The notes beneath the pieces were generated by a model. It was not told the origin of the DNA and did not search any database. It saw nothing but the letters and a program-made list of their open reading frames with translations. A stretch of DNA of 64,000 nt from Phycisphaera sp. (GTDB lineage Bacteria; Planctomycetota; Phycisphaerae; Phycisphaerales; SM1A02): positions 1 through 64,000 of the forward strand of contig WGMP01000035.1 of NCBI GenBank assembly GCA_016124975.1. Reading direction: 5' to 3'. A program made the translations under genes and the position numbers. Below, piece by piece: positions 45,277 through 54,815 of the stretch (the stretch's first letter is position 1; each line of letters begins with the position of its first letter).

Positions 45277-45433
45277 TGAGCGCGGGTGAACCCTTGCGGG
45301 CCGATCGAGATCGGCCGACCCGCTTGGACCGACACGAACGGTCGACACCCCGCGCCGCAACGCGCCCCGCTCCACGACATCCCTCGAAAGACCATCGCCA
45401 GACACCAGCCAGCACAGTGAACGAGATTCGAAC

Positions 45434-47095
45434 ATGGAAACCGTCTTCAACATCCTCGTGATCGGATTCATCCTGCTGATCGCCTACTGGTGGGCGAACC
45501 AGGGCCTTTTCAGCGCGATCCTCCACCTCGTGTGCGTGTTCGCAGCGGGCGTGCTGGCCTTCGCGACCTGGGAGCCGATCGCGGGGCTCTGCCTCTCGCA
45601 GGACTGGCTGGTGCCCTACGCATGGGGCGTCGCGCTCCTCCTCCCCTTTGCGATCTACCTCTTCGTCCTTCGCGTCGCCGCCGACAAGCTCGCGCCCGAC
45701 AACCTCAACTTCCCGCAGGTCGTGAACCTCGGTGCTGGCGGCGCGGTCGGACTGGTCGCGGCGATCCTCACCGTGGGCATCACGCTGATCGGCATCGGAC
45801 ACACCCACTCGACCACCGAGATCATGGGTGTCAAGGGCGTGGTCCGCACCTCAGCCGCAAAGGGGCAGCCCGATCTCAAGGCCAGTCCGCTGTGGGTGCC
45901 CGTCCACGACATGACGGCGGGAGTCTTCTCGTGGGTCTCCGAGGGCTCCATGACCCCGACCTTGACCTCGCCGACGCTTGCGTCCATGCAGCCTGAGCTG
46001 GGCAACCAGTCGTTCGCGCTGGTGCGCGACACCTTCGTGAAGGCTGGAAAGCTGTCGCGCACCGTAGCGACCCCTGGCTCGATCCGCCTCGACAAGGCGA
46101 TTCTCGTGGGCTCCTACGCCCTCGGCAACCTGCCGCCGATGCGCGCCTATGTGGTCGACCTCAACCTTGAGCCGGGCGCGAGCGACTTCGGGCAGGGCTT
46201 CGCGATCTCCGCGTCGCAGCTGCGCCTCATCGGCGAGCGCCGCGGCGGCGTGACGCCGATCGCCTACCCCGTTGCGTGGACGCAGCCGAACTCGGGCGGC
46301 GGACGCACGCTCTACCGCTTCGACGACATCTCGAACTACATCACGGCACCCGCCGGAACGACCTCGTTCGGCGTCACGCTGATCTACCCCGCCGCCAACT
46401 TCCCCTCGACGCCGAAGTACCTCCACGCGATGGGCCTTCGCCTCGACTTCCCCGCCATCGCGCAGGAGTCGAACGAGCAGGACGCGCTCGCCATGCAGCG
46501 CGGCGGACGCACGGGCTCCGTCGAGGTCCCCGCGGGAACGCCCACGATCTCGAGCGACGACCTCGTCGTGAACGACTCGATCATGCCCGCGAACGCCAAC
46601 CTCAACAACCTCGGCGCCATGGAGGTCAAGGACACCAACTTCCTCTTCGCCGGCACGGGCGAGTACGAGACGGGCGGCTTCCAGGGCAACAAGAGCGTGG
46701 TCGTGAAGGGCATCTGGGCTCCGCCGAACACACGCGTGGTCCGCCTCAACCTTTCGCGCGGCTCGCGCAACTCGATCGACTTCTGGAACGACCGCGACAA
46801 GATGCGCGAGGAGGTCGGTGAGGAAGCCGAGCTCGCGCTCGTCGACGACGCGGGCAACCTCTACCGGCCGATCGGCTATCTGCACGCGATCAAGGGCGGC
46901 GATCGCCGCGTCGTGATCAATCTCGAGCGCGCAGGCAAGTTCTTCAAGATCGGCAGCTATCCGAACCTCGCGAGCGCAGGCGTCGACGACCTCTTCGCCC
47001 TGTTCACCCCCGCGGTCGGTCGAAAGATCGTGGGTGTCAAGCTCGGCGAACGCTGGGTCGCGAGCGCGAGCCTCGACGTTCCCGTCAAGAACTGA
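45434..47095 (+). CDS. Membrane protein with CvpA-like N-terminal domain
   Basis: METVFNILVIGFILLIAYWWANQGLFSAILHLVCVFAAGVLAF and two further TM segments, then about 400 aa soluble domain. Confidence 0.6.
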   Translation: METVFNILVIGFILLIAYWWANQGLFSAILHLVCVFAAGVLAFATWEPIAGLCLSQDWLVPYAWGVALLLPFAIYLFVLRVAADKLAPDNLNFPQVVNLGAGGAVGLVAAILTVGITLIGIGHTHSTTEIMGVKGVVRTSAAKGQPDLKASPLWVPVHDMTAGVFSWVSEGSMTPTLTSPTLASMQPELGNQSFALVRDTFVKAGKLSRTVATPGSIRLDKAILVGSYALGNLPPMRAYVVDLNLEPGASDFGQGFAISASQLRLIGERRGGVTPIAYPVAWTQPNSGGGRTLYRFDDISNYITAPAGTTSFGVTLIYPAANFPSTPKYLHAMGLRLDFPAIAQESNEQDALAMQRGGRTGSVEVPAGTPTISSDDLVVNDSIMPANANLNNLGAMEVKDTNFLFAGTGEYETGGFQGNKSVVVKGIWAPPNTRVVRLNLSRGSRNSIDFWNDRDKMREEVGEEAELALVDDAGNLYRPIGYLHAIKGGDRRVVINLERAGKFFKIGSYPNLASAGVDDLFALFTPAVGRKIVGVKLGERWVASASLDVPVKN

Positions 47096-47242
47096 CCGCG
47101 TCGCATCGCCAGAGGTCGCACGCGCGTCGCGCGACGAATTCTGGTGAAAAGTGTCCTGCAGAAGTGCAGTGAATCCGGGTTGTGCCGGAAGGCTGTGGCA
47201 TGATGTGCCCGCGGGTGACCAGCATCGCCCGCGGGAGAAGTC

Positions 47243-47917
47243 ATGCTTGAAGGCAACATGCAGGGGGAGGTTCCGCCCAGTCGATCTGCGGAGGGTGGTC
47301 TGTCGGCGCGGGGAGCTCTTGCCGCGGCGCGGGGCGCTCTTGCCGCCGCGCGGGACGCACTCGCCGCCGGGCACCTCGCGATCGCGGCAGCGTCACGAGG
47401 GATCGGTGGGCCTCTCGCGTCGATTCGTTCCGAAGGTCTTGGCGTCACCTTCGCCTACCTCGTCCACAGGCTGCGTGGCCTCCTGCCGCGCCTTTCCCGC
47501 GACCCTGGAGAACGCACGGCGGAGCGATTTGTCCGCGCGTTGGGCATGAGAGTCATCGCACGGAACTGGCGCAGCGCCCGCGATCGGCGCGACGAGGCCG
47601 ATCTCCTGGCCCTGAGCCCCGATGGCGCCCTCCTCATCGTGGTCGAGGTAAAGCGGGCGGCGGGTCCGTGGGATGCGCTCGAACGGGTCGACGGACGCAA
47701 GCGCGAGGTGCTGTGGCGGCTTCTCTGCGATCTCGAGGAATGCGTGCGCCGCGCGCGAACAGGCGCACCCGCGCGGGGAGATCCCCCTCGGCTCGCGGCT
47801 GTTCGCCGCATCCGGGTCGACCTCGTCGGTGTCGAGGGCTCGGCGCGCCATTCCATGGTGTCGCGCCAAGTCACCGCGCTCTTCGAGCGCGAGGTCTCGC
47901 GACGCGGAGGCTCGTGA
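47243..47917 (+). CDS. UPF0102/YraN-like putative nuclease with Ala-rich N-terminal repeat extension
   Basis: AERFVRALGMRVIARNWRSARDRRDEADLLALSPDGALLIVVEVKR is the YraN core; N-terminal ARGALAAARGALAAARDALAA repeat. Confidence 0.8.
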   Translation: MLEGNMQGEVPPSRSAEGGLSARGALAAARGALAAARDALAAGHLAIAAASRGIGGPLASIRSEGLGVTFAYLVHRLRGLLPRLSRDPGERTAERFVRALGMRVIARNWRSARDRRDEADLLALSPDGALLIVVEVKRAAGPWDALERVDGRKREVLWRLLCDLEECVRRARTGAPARGDPPRLAAVRRIRVDLVGVEGSARHSMVSRQVTALFEREVSRRGGS

Positions 47918-47926
47918 CGCGTGGGC

Positions 47927-48014
47927 GCGCGCAGGCAGCTGCAGGGGTGCGCGCAGGCAGCTGCAGGGGTGCGCGCAGGCAGCTGCAGGGGCGCGCGCAG
48001 GCAGCTGCATGGGC
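47927..48014 (+). repeat. 22-bp tandem repeat x4 (gcgcgcaggcagctgcaggggt)
   Basis: Copies at 47927, 47949, 47971, 47993 with few mismatches. Confidence 0.95.
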
Positions 48015-48300
48015 GCCTTGCCAAGTCTTGCGGCAGGTCACCCCTCTCCGTCTCGGGCCGACGGCGGCGCGGTCCGGTGGGCGCCGCAAGCAACCCAGCG
48101 GAGGGCGCGCCGTGCCGTCGGCGATCCGATGCAGGAGCGCGCAGTGCGTTTTGCCTTCGCCCTGCTGCGGTTCTCCTTGAGTGGCCGGTGTGGCTGATGC
48201 TGTCTCGTTCTCGCAGGGAGGCACGGCGGAAGACTCTCTCCTCGCCACGCAGGTAGGCCGAAGTGGGAGACTTGGTCTCGTCGACGCTGCGCCTTAGAAG

Positions 48301-48341
48301 CTCAGGGTCTCAGGGTCTAAGGGTCTAAGGGTCTTAGGGTC
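48301..48341 (+). repeat. 8-bp tandem repeat (ctcagggt/ctaagggt/cttagggt) x5
   Basis: Read directly. Confidence 0.9.
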
Positions 48342-48589
48342 TCAGCGCTTCAGGGCCTCAGGGCGAGATTTCGAGTCCCTGACCTCTCGAAGCTTGAGAT
48401 GGCCGAGAGACCTGGCCGGTGCAGCGGCAGTTCCAAGTCCCCTTCGTTTCTCCGCAGGCCCGTTCTCAGTGCCCGTCTGCCTCCGTGCCTCCACGCCTCC
48501 GCAAGAGACCCCGAGACCGCCAGCCACAGGCTGGCCGCACAAGCTCCCACGGCACTTCGCCGACACGAAAGCCTGAAGACTCGCGCAAA

Positions 48590-48666
48590 CAAGGCAGAGA
48601 CAAGGCAGAGACAAGGCAGAAACAAGGCAGAGACAAGGCAGAGACAAGGCAGAAACAAGGCAGAAA
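48590..48666 (+). repeat. 11-bp tandem repeat x7 (acaaggcagag/a)
   Basis: Seven consecutive near-perfect units. Confidence 0.95.
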
Positions 48667-48732
48667 CCAGGCCCAATCAACGCAGCAACAAGGCCGCAAT
48701 CAAGGCGGTCATCGAGTCGGAAGCCCAGCCGC

Positions 48733-50046
48733 TCACTGCCAGTATCGCTGCAGCGCGATGTCGATCAGCTTGCGCTCAATGCGCGAGATGTCGTCGGTCA
48801 CCCAGCGGCTGCGAAGGCTCTCGAAGTAGCGCTCGCGCTCGATGATTCTGCGGCGCGCCCGAAGTTCGTCCTCGATGGCGAGCTGGACCTCGGGGTCGTA
48901 GATCGAGCGCGCATCGGGGGTCTCGACATCGAGAACCGCGTACCATGAGACGAAGTCGCGCGACTCAAGCGGCCGGCTCACGGCGCCCTCGGCGAGTCCT
49001 TCGAGCCGGGCCTTGATGGCGTCAGAGAACTCAAGGCCCGCGATGCCGTTCTCAGGCAGTTCGAATGCGTTCCAAAGTCCACCGTCGGCGACCTTGAGCT
49101 CGGCGGCGATGGCTGCGAAGTCCTTGCCCTCAGCCACCCATGCCTTGACCCGCTCGATCGCGGCGGCGTCTGACTCGACGGCAAGCCGGATGCGGCCGAT
49201 GCGGATCCGCGGCCTCGGGTTGAACTCGCTGCGGCGGCGTTCGTACTCCTGCTCGACATCGCGCCAACTGACGATCGCACGCGGCTCGATGCGTTCGTTG
49301 AGCAGGCGTCGCGCGAGCTGCGTGTCGCGCGTGATGCGGAGGAAGTCCTCGATCGAGCCGCCCTCCTCCTCCTGCAGGCTCGCCTCCGCGGCGGCACGGA
49401 TGCCACCACGCTGCGCGATGGTCTCCTCCTGCAGCGAACGAAGCCATGCAAACAGACCTGCCTGCTGCTCGGGCGACAGCTTTGACTCAGCCTCCGCCAC
49501 CACAAGCTCGCTGTCGACCGCGGCCTTGAAGCGCTGTGCGACGAACGCCTCGAGCGTGCGGCGCGCCTGCGCGCGGTCGGCGCCCGCGGCGATCACGCGA
49601 AGCTGGTCCTCGATCGGCTCGAAGAACTCCTCCGCGTAGATCGGACGCCCGTTCACCTGCCCGACGAGGGACTCGACCGGCCACACGCGCACCTCGTCGA
49701 GCGGTGGGCGCATCGCATCGCGCTGCGCCCCGTTGCGTCGATCGGAAGCAGCGGCACCAGATGCGGCGACATCGGCGCCGCCGAAAGGACCCGCATCCGC
49801 ATCGGCTCCAGCCGCGCCCTGCTCTTCCGAGGCGGAGCCGTCCCCGTCGATCCGATCGCGGGAACCGTCGAGCACACGAGGATCCATGGCCACGGCGTCC
49901 GGATCGATTCCCGCGCGCGGCTTGGAGAAGTCTCCAAGCGCCACGGTCGTCGACCGCAGTTCCTCGGACGAACCGCACCCCGCGAAGAGAGACGCGAGCG
50001 ATCCGAGGGAACCAAGAAGGATCGCGGAGGATCGGGTGCGGAACAT
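48733..50046 (-). CDS. SurA/PrsA-like peptidyl-prolyl isomerase-type lipoprotein
   Basis: Lipobox LFAGCGSS; VNGRPIYAEEFFEPIEDQL and parvulin-like RIRIGRIRLAVESDAAAIERVKAWVAEGKDFAAIAAELKVADGG. Confidence 0.65.
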   Translation of the reverse strand: MFRTRSSAILLGSLGSLASLFAGCGSSEELRSTTVALGDFSKPRAGIDPDAVAMDPRVLDGSRDRIDGDGSASEEQGAAGADADAGPFGGADVAASGAAASDRRNGAQRDAMRPPLDEVRVWPVESLVGQVNGRPIYAEEFFEPIEDQLRVIAAGADRAQARRTLEAFVAQRFKAAVDSELVVAEAESKLSPEQQAGLFAWLRSLQEETIAQRGGIRAAAEASLQEEEGGSIEDFLRITRDTQLARRLLNERIEPRAIVSWRDVEQEYERRRSEFNPRPRIRIGRIRLAVESDAAAIERVKAWVAEGKDFAAIAAELKVADGGLWNAFELPENGIAGLEFSDAIKARLEGLAEGAVSRPLESRDFVSWYAVLDVETPDARSIYDPEVQLAIEDELRARRRIIERERYFESLRSRWVTDDISRIERKLIDIALQRYWQ

Positions 50047-50103
50047 GCGGGAATCCTACAGAGCCGACGCCACGGCGGGGCGCTGCGAGGCTATTCTCGC
50101 GGC

Positions 50104-50643
50104 ATGACCGACGAAGCATCACTTGGTGGCAACGGCCCCCGCCTGCACATCGACTCCGACTGGAAGGCGCAGGCCCAGGCCGAGAAGGAGCGCCTGGCCG
50201 AGCGCGAGTCGGCGCGCGGCGCCGCATCGAGCGGCGGCGAGGCGGGCGGGGAGATGCCCCCCGCCGACTTCCGCACGCTCGTCGCCACGCTCGCAAGCCA
50301 GGCCATGATGGGCCTCGGCGCCTACGGCGACCCCCAGACGGGCCGCGTCGTGATCGATGTCGTCGGCGCGCAGTTTGCGATCGATCTTCTAGGCGTCCTC
50401 GAGGAGAAGACCAAGGGCAACCTCTCCACGGAGGAATCCGCCGAGCTCACCGAAGTGCTCGCGCATCTCCGCGCCCGATTCGTGCAGATCGCCCGGCTCG
50501 TCGCGTCGCAGATGCAGCGCGAGCAGGCGGGCGCCGCGGTCGGCGGCTCGCCGGAGGGTTTCGGCGTCGTGGGCAGCATCGGCAAGGGTTCTGCAGCCGA
50601 TGCGCCGGCGCAGCGACCGAGCGGTCTCATCATTCCCGACTGA
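50104..50643 (+). CDS. DUF1844 domain protein
   Basis: DFRTLVATLASQAMMGLGAYGDPQTG...AQFAIDLLGVLEEKTKGNLSTEE. Confidence 0.85.
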   Translation: MTDEASLGGNGPRLHIDSDWKAQAQAEKERLAERESARGAASSGGEAGGEMPPADFRTLVATLASQAMMGLGAYGDPQTGRVVIDVVGAQFAIDLLGVLEEKTKGNLSTEESAELTEVLAHLRARFVQIARLVASQMQREQAGAAVGGSPEGFGVVGSIGKGSAADAPAQRPSGLIIPD

Positions 50644-50769
50644 CGCGACGCTTTCCGAGCGCTGCGCTGACGCACCCGCAACACCCTCAGCCGCCCACGG
50701 GGACCGCGCCGATAGAACAAGGCGCGATCTTCTATACTCCGCGATCCAACCCCGCTGGAGACCGAACCC

Positions 50770-51585
50770 GTGTCCGAGCAGACCGCACGACCCAAGACCG
50801 AGCTCCCCTTCCTCGAGCGCCACTACCACCTCCTGCGGCGGCTCCACTCGCTGACAGGGGTGTTTCCGATCGGGGTCTTCCTGATCCCCCACCTCACGAC
50901 CAACTCGTCGATCGTGTGGGGCGAGGTCTTCAACGCCGCGAAGTACAGCCATCTCGGCGACAAGGCCGGCGGCGTCGCGACCTTCCAGCACGAGGTCGAC
51001 TTCATCCACAACCTGCCCGCGCTGATCTTCATCGAGATCTTCGTCCTGTGGCTTCCGATCGCCTACCACTCGATCCTCGGCATCTACTTTGCGCGCAGCG
51101 GCCGAGTGAACACCGACCGCTACGGCTACCAGGCCAACTGGCGCTACGCGGCCCAGCGCATCACGGGCTATCTCGGCGTCCTCTTCCTCTTCATGCACAT
51201 CTCGAGCCTGCGCTGGGGCTGGACCTACGGGGGCATCATGCCCTCCTTCGATCCTGACAACGCAGCAAGCACCACGGCGATCCACCTCCAGGGGGGCCTC
51301 TTCCCCTACTTCAACGCGGCGTTCTACCTCGTCTGCGTGCTCGCGCTCGTCTTCCACTTCGCGAACGGCCTGTGGACCGCGGCGATCACCTGGGGCCTCA
51401 CGATCAGCAAGCAGGCGCAGCAGCGCTGGGGCGTGGTGTGCACGGCCGTCGGCCTCGGCCTCGCGGGCGCGGGCGTCGCTGCGATCGTCGGCTTCACCAC
51501 GCTCGACCCTGCGAAGGCGGAAGAGATCGAGAACCGCATGAAGACGGAAGTCGCCGTCCTGAGCCCTGCGACGGACGCGGGCTGA
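50770..51585 (+). CDS. sdhC: Succinate dehydrogenase cytochrome b subunit
   Basis: HYHLLRRLHSLTGVFPIGVFLIPHLTTNS, five TM segments, followed by sdhA. Confidence 0.88.
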   Translation: MSEQTARPKTELPFLERHYHLLRRLHSLTGVFPIGVFLIPHLTTNSSIVWGEVFNAAKYSHLGDKAGGVATFQHEVDFIHNLPALIFIEIFVLWLPIAYHSILGIYFARSGRVNTDRYGYQANWRYAAQRITGYLGVLFLFMHISSLRWGWTYGGIMPSFDPDNAASTTAIHLQGGLFPYFNAAFYLVCVLALVFHFANGLWTAAITWGLTISKQAQQRWGVVCTAVGLGLAGAGVAAIVGFTTLDPAKAEEIENRMKTEVAVLSPATDAG

Positions 51586-51652
51586 ACCGCCGCGCCGAGG
51601 TCCGTCGAAGCACCGAGCAGATTCCAGACACCCGAAACGAGCAGGTACCACC

Positions 51653-53500
51653 ATGGCAGCCCCATCCAAGCGTCGCGTGATCGTTGTCGGCGGCGGACTC
51701 GCAGGCCTTTCCGCGGCGGTGCGCGTCGCAGAGGCAGGTCTCTCCGTCGACCTCTTCTCGATCGTTCCCGTGAAGCGCTCGCACTCGGTGTGCGCACAAG
51801 GCGGCATCAACGCCTGCAACGAGATCGCGCGCCAGCAGGGCTACTCGGAGTACGAGCACTTCGACGAGTCGATCTACGGCGGCGACTTCCTCGCGCACCA
51901 GCCGCCCGTCTACGAGATGGCGCACTGGGCGCCGCGCATCATCGACCTCCTCGACAGGATGGGCGTGCCCTTCAACCGCACCTTCGAGGGGCAGCGCGAC
52001 CTGCGCCTCTTCGGCGGATCGCTCTACAAGCGCACCCACTTCGCGGGCGCCACGACGGGGCAGCAGCTGATCTACGCCTTCGACGAGCAGGTGCGCCGCT
52101 ACGAGAGCGAGGGCAAGGTCAAGAAGTACGAGCATTGGGAGTTCCTGCGCCCGATCCTCGACGCGAACGGCTCCTGCCAGGGGATCGTCGCCCAGGACCT
52201 CCGCTCGATGCAGATCAAGGCCTTCCCCGCCGACGCGGTCGTCATGGCGACGGGCGGCAACGGCCTCATCTTCGGGAAGAGCACGAACTCGGTCATGTGC
52301 ACAGGCGGCGCGGCCAGCCGCTGCTACCAGCTCGGCGCGTGGTACGCCAACGGCGAGTTCATCCAGGTGCACCCGACCTCGATCCCCGGCTCCGACAAGC
52401 TGCGCCTGATGAGCGAGTCCGCGCGCGGCGAGGGCGGCCGCGTGTGGGTGCCGCGCAAGAAGGGCGACAACCGCGACCCGCGCCAGATCCCCGTCGAGGA
52501 GCGCTACTACTTCCTCGAGGAGCGCTATCCGAAGTACGGCAACATCGTGCCCCGCGACATCGCCACGCGCGAGATCTTCGAGATCTGCGTGAAGGACGGA
52601 CTCGGCGTCGGCGGCGGCAACATGGTCTACCTCGACCTCACGCACCTCGACCGCGAGTACTTGGAGCGCAAGCTCGGCGGCATCATCGAGATCTACCGCA
52701 AGTTCGTCGGCGAGGACCCCGCGGAACTCCCGATGAAGATCTTCCCCGGCGTCCACTACTCGATGGGCGGCCTGTGGACGACCTACACCGCCAAGCCCGA
52801 CGGCAAGGGAATGGTCTACGGGGCGCCGAACTCGATGATGACGAACATCGACGGCCTCTTCGCCTTCGGCGAGGCGAACTACCAGTACCACGGCGCGAAC
52901 CGCCTCGGCGCGAACGCGCTCCTCTCGTGCATCTTCGACGGCCTCTTCTGCGGCGCGGGCGTGGCGAACTACGCCCGCGACAGGAAGAACGCGGCCGACG
53001 CCGCCGACGCCGCGATCTTCTCGAACAACGAGAGGATCGAGGAGGACACGCAGCGGCGGCTCATCGAGTCGAAGGGCCCCGAGAACCCCTACGCGATCGC
53101 CAAGGAGATGGGCGAGGAGATGACGGCCGCAAGCACCGTCGTCAAGAGCGCCGAGCGCCTCATGCAGGCGCGCGTCAAGCTCGCAGAGCTCCGCGAGCGC
53201 TTCAAGCGCATCTCGATCTCCGACACGGGCCTCTGGACGAACCAGAATCTCTCGTTCGCGCGCGCGACGGGCGACATGCTCATCCTCGCCGAGGCGATGA
53301 TCGAGGGCGGACTCGAGCGCAAGGAGTCGCGCGGCAGCCACTACCGCACCGACTACCAGCAGCGCGACGACGCGAACTACATGAAGACCACGGTCGCGAA
53401 GTTCGACCCCGAGAGCTCGCGCCCGTCGATCTCGTTCGAGCCGTACGACCTCCCGCTCGTCCAGCCGCGCGCACGCACCTACGGCAAGGTCGGCGGCTGA
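51653..53500 (+). CDS. sdhA: Succinate dehydrogenase/fumarate reductase flavoprotein subunit
   Basis: RVIVVGGGLAGLSAAVRVAEAG, HSVCAQGGINA, NYQYHGANRLGANALLSCIFDGL. Confidence 0.97.
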   Translation: MAAPSKRRVIVVGGGLAGLSAAVRVAEAGLSVDLFSIVPVKRSHSVCAQGGINACNEIARQQGYSEYEHFDESIYGGDFLAHQPPVYEMAHWAPRIIDLLDRMGVPFNRTFEGQRDLRLFGGSLYKRTHFAGATTGQQLIYAFDEQVRRYESEGKVKKYEHWEFLRPILDANGSCQGIVAQDLRSMQIKAFPADAVVMATGGNGLIFGKSTNSVMCTGGAASRCYQLGAWYANGEFIQVHPTSIPGSDKLRLMSESARGEGGRVWVPRKKGDNRDPRQIPVEERYYFLEERYPKYGNIVPRDIATREIFEICVKDGLGVGGGNMVYLDLTHLDREYLERKLGGIIEIYRKFVGEDPAELPMKIFPGVHYSMGGLWTTYTAKPDGKGMVYGAPNSMMTNIDGLFAFGEANYQYHGANRLGANALLSCIFDGLFCGAGVANYARDRKNAADAADAAIFSNNERIEEDTQRRLIESKGPENPYAIAKEMGEEMTAASTVVKSAERLMQARVKLAELRERFKRISISDTGLWTNQNLSFARATGDMLILAEAMIEGGLERKESRGSHYRTDYQQRDDANYMKTTVAKFDPESSRPSISFEPYDLPLVQPRARTYGKVGG

Positions 53501-53516
53501 CGCCGTCCGTTCCCGT

Positions 53517-54815
53517 TCACGCGCCGCCGCGCAGGATGTTCATCGCGGAAAGCGCCGCCGAAAGCGCCGCGGCCGCGACGAGCGGCCACGCGCGGTAGCT
53601 GCGTCCAACGAGTGCCATGGCGGCGATCGCCGTGAAGACGAGGACAGGCGGCTGCAGGTAGCGCTCGAAGCACTGGCTGTTCGCGGTCTGCGCGGCGATG
53701 CTTCCGAGGAGCGCGAAGAGGGCGTACGCGCCGACGCCGCGCGCCGCGGCGTCATGCGAACGCGACCAGAGCCTGAGATACGCCGCAAGCGCGGCCGCCC
53801 CAAGCGCAGCAAGCGGCACGAGGAAGAGCGACCGCTCGGCGATCGAGGGGAGTTTCGACGCTATCGTCCACAGGACACCGCCAAAGCGGACATGGACGAC
53901 ATAGTTCGAGGGAACGAGGCAGCACGCCGCGCCCGCGAGCAGCGCGACGAGCGCCACGCGGGGCGTCAGCAGTTCGCGCAGATAGCCTGGAATCCCGAGG
54001 AACGCCGCGAGCCCCCAGATGCCGACGAGCGCGAGCGCGTAGACGGGCGTCGCTGGGTTTCCCCCGCTTCCGTGGTACTGCTGGAACGACGGCGGCACGA
54101 GCCCGCCCCAGAGCCAGGCGAAGAACGCGACGAGAAGAAGCGCGGGGACAAGCGCAAGCGCGGCGCCCGCGAGCGACGCCACGCTCGGCATCCGCCGCTC
54201 CGCACACGCGCGCGCCACGATCGCGGCCCCTGGAAACGCAGCCGCGTAGGCCATGATCTGACGGACGCCCACCGCGGCGACGGCGAGGATCGACGCGGCC
54301 GCGCCCGCGACCGCCGCGCGCGGCGCGCGCCCTGCGGCCAGCGGAAGCGCCGCCGCGAACGCGCCGAGGACGAAGAGCGTCGCAAGGTTGTCGGTCGCGA
54401 GCCAGATCGACGGGTTCAGCGTGTAGGGAGAGAGCGCAAGCGCCGCGCCGAAGGCGAGCGCCGCCCTACCGCCGCCGCGCGCGGCCACGAGCGCGGTGGC
54501 GAAGGCGACGAGCGCGGCGCCGAAGAGCGCGTTCAGCGCGCGCAGCACGGACGCATCGGCCCCGAGCGAGCTCAGCGCCGACATCACGAGGTGAAACCCG
54601 GGCGCGGTCGCGGACTGGTAGTCCGACAGCACGGGGCTCGGCATCTCCGAGGCCATCTTCGCGATGGTCGGCGCGTGATAGGCGACCTGGTCCGAGTGCG
54701 CGTAGGTTCCCTCGAGGCCTGCGAAGACGCCTGCGACCGCAAGCGCGCCGTGCAGCGCCCCTGCGAGGAGCGCGGCCATGAGGATCTCGCGACGCCCGAT
54801 GTCAGTCGCCGTCAC
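53517..54815 (-). CDS. GT-C type multispanning glycosyltransferase-like protein
   Basis: Many TM helices; AHSDQVAYHAPTIAKMASEMPSPVLSDYQSATAPGFHLVMSALS; GTGA overlap with upstream UbiA-like gene. Confidence 0.6.
   Translation of the reverse strand: MTATDIGRREILMAALLAGALHGALAVAGVFAGLEGTYAHSDQVAYHAPTIAKMASEMPSPVLSDYQSATAPGFHLVMSALSSLGADASVLRALNALFGAALVAFATALVAARGGGRAALAFGAALALSPYTLNPSIWLATDNLATLFVLGAFAAALPLAAGRAPRAAVAGAAASILAVAAVGVRQIMAYAAAFPGAAIVARACAERRMPSVASLAGAALALVPALLLVAFFAWLWGGLVPPSFQQYHGSGGNPATPVYALALVGIWGLAAFLGIPGYLRELLTPRVALVALLAGAACCLVPSNYVVHVRFGGVLWTIASKLPSIAERSLFLVPLAALGAAALAAYLRLWSRSHDAAARGVGAYALFALLGSIAAQTANSQCFERYLQPPVLVFTAIAAMALVGRSYRAWPLVAAAALSAALSAMNILRGGA

Noticed and set aside
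41800-45471. 1223-aa antisense ORF opposite the PilT/GspE-like genes
   Set aside because: Same GC-driven antisense artefact; sense frames have clear family motifs.
48301-48341. Telomere-like CTNAGGGT repeat
   Set aside because: Only five copies, internal to a chromosome segment; resemblance to TTAGGG is most likely coincidental.
48399-48845. ORFs across the 11-bp repeat region
   Set aside because: Low-complexity repeat translations overlapping the SurA-like gene antisense; no coding support.
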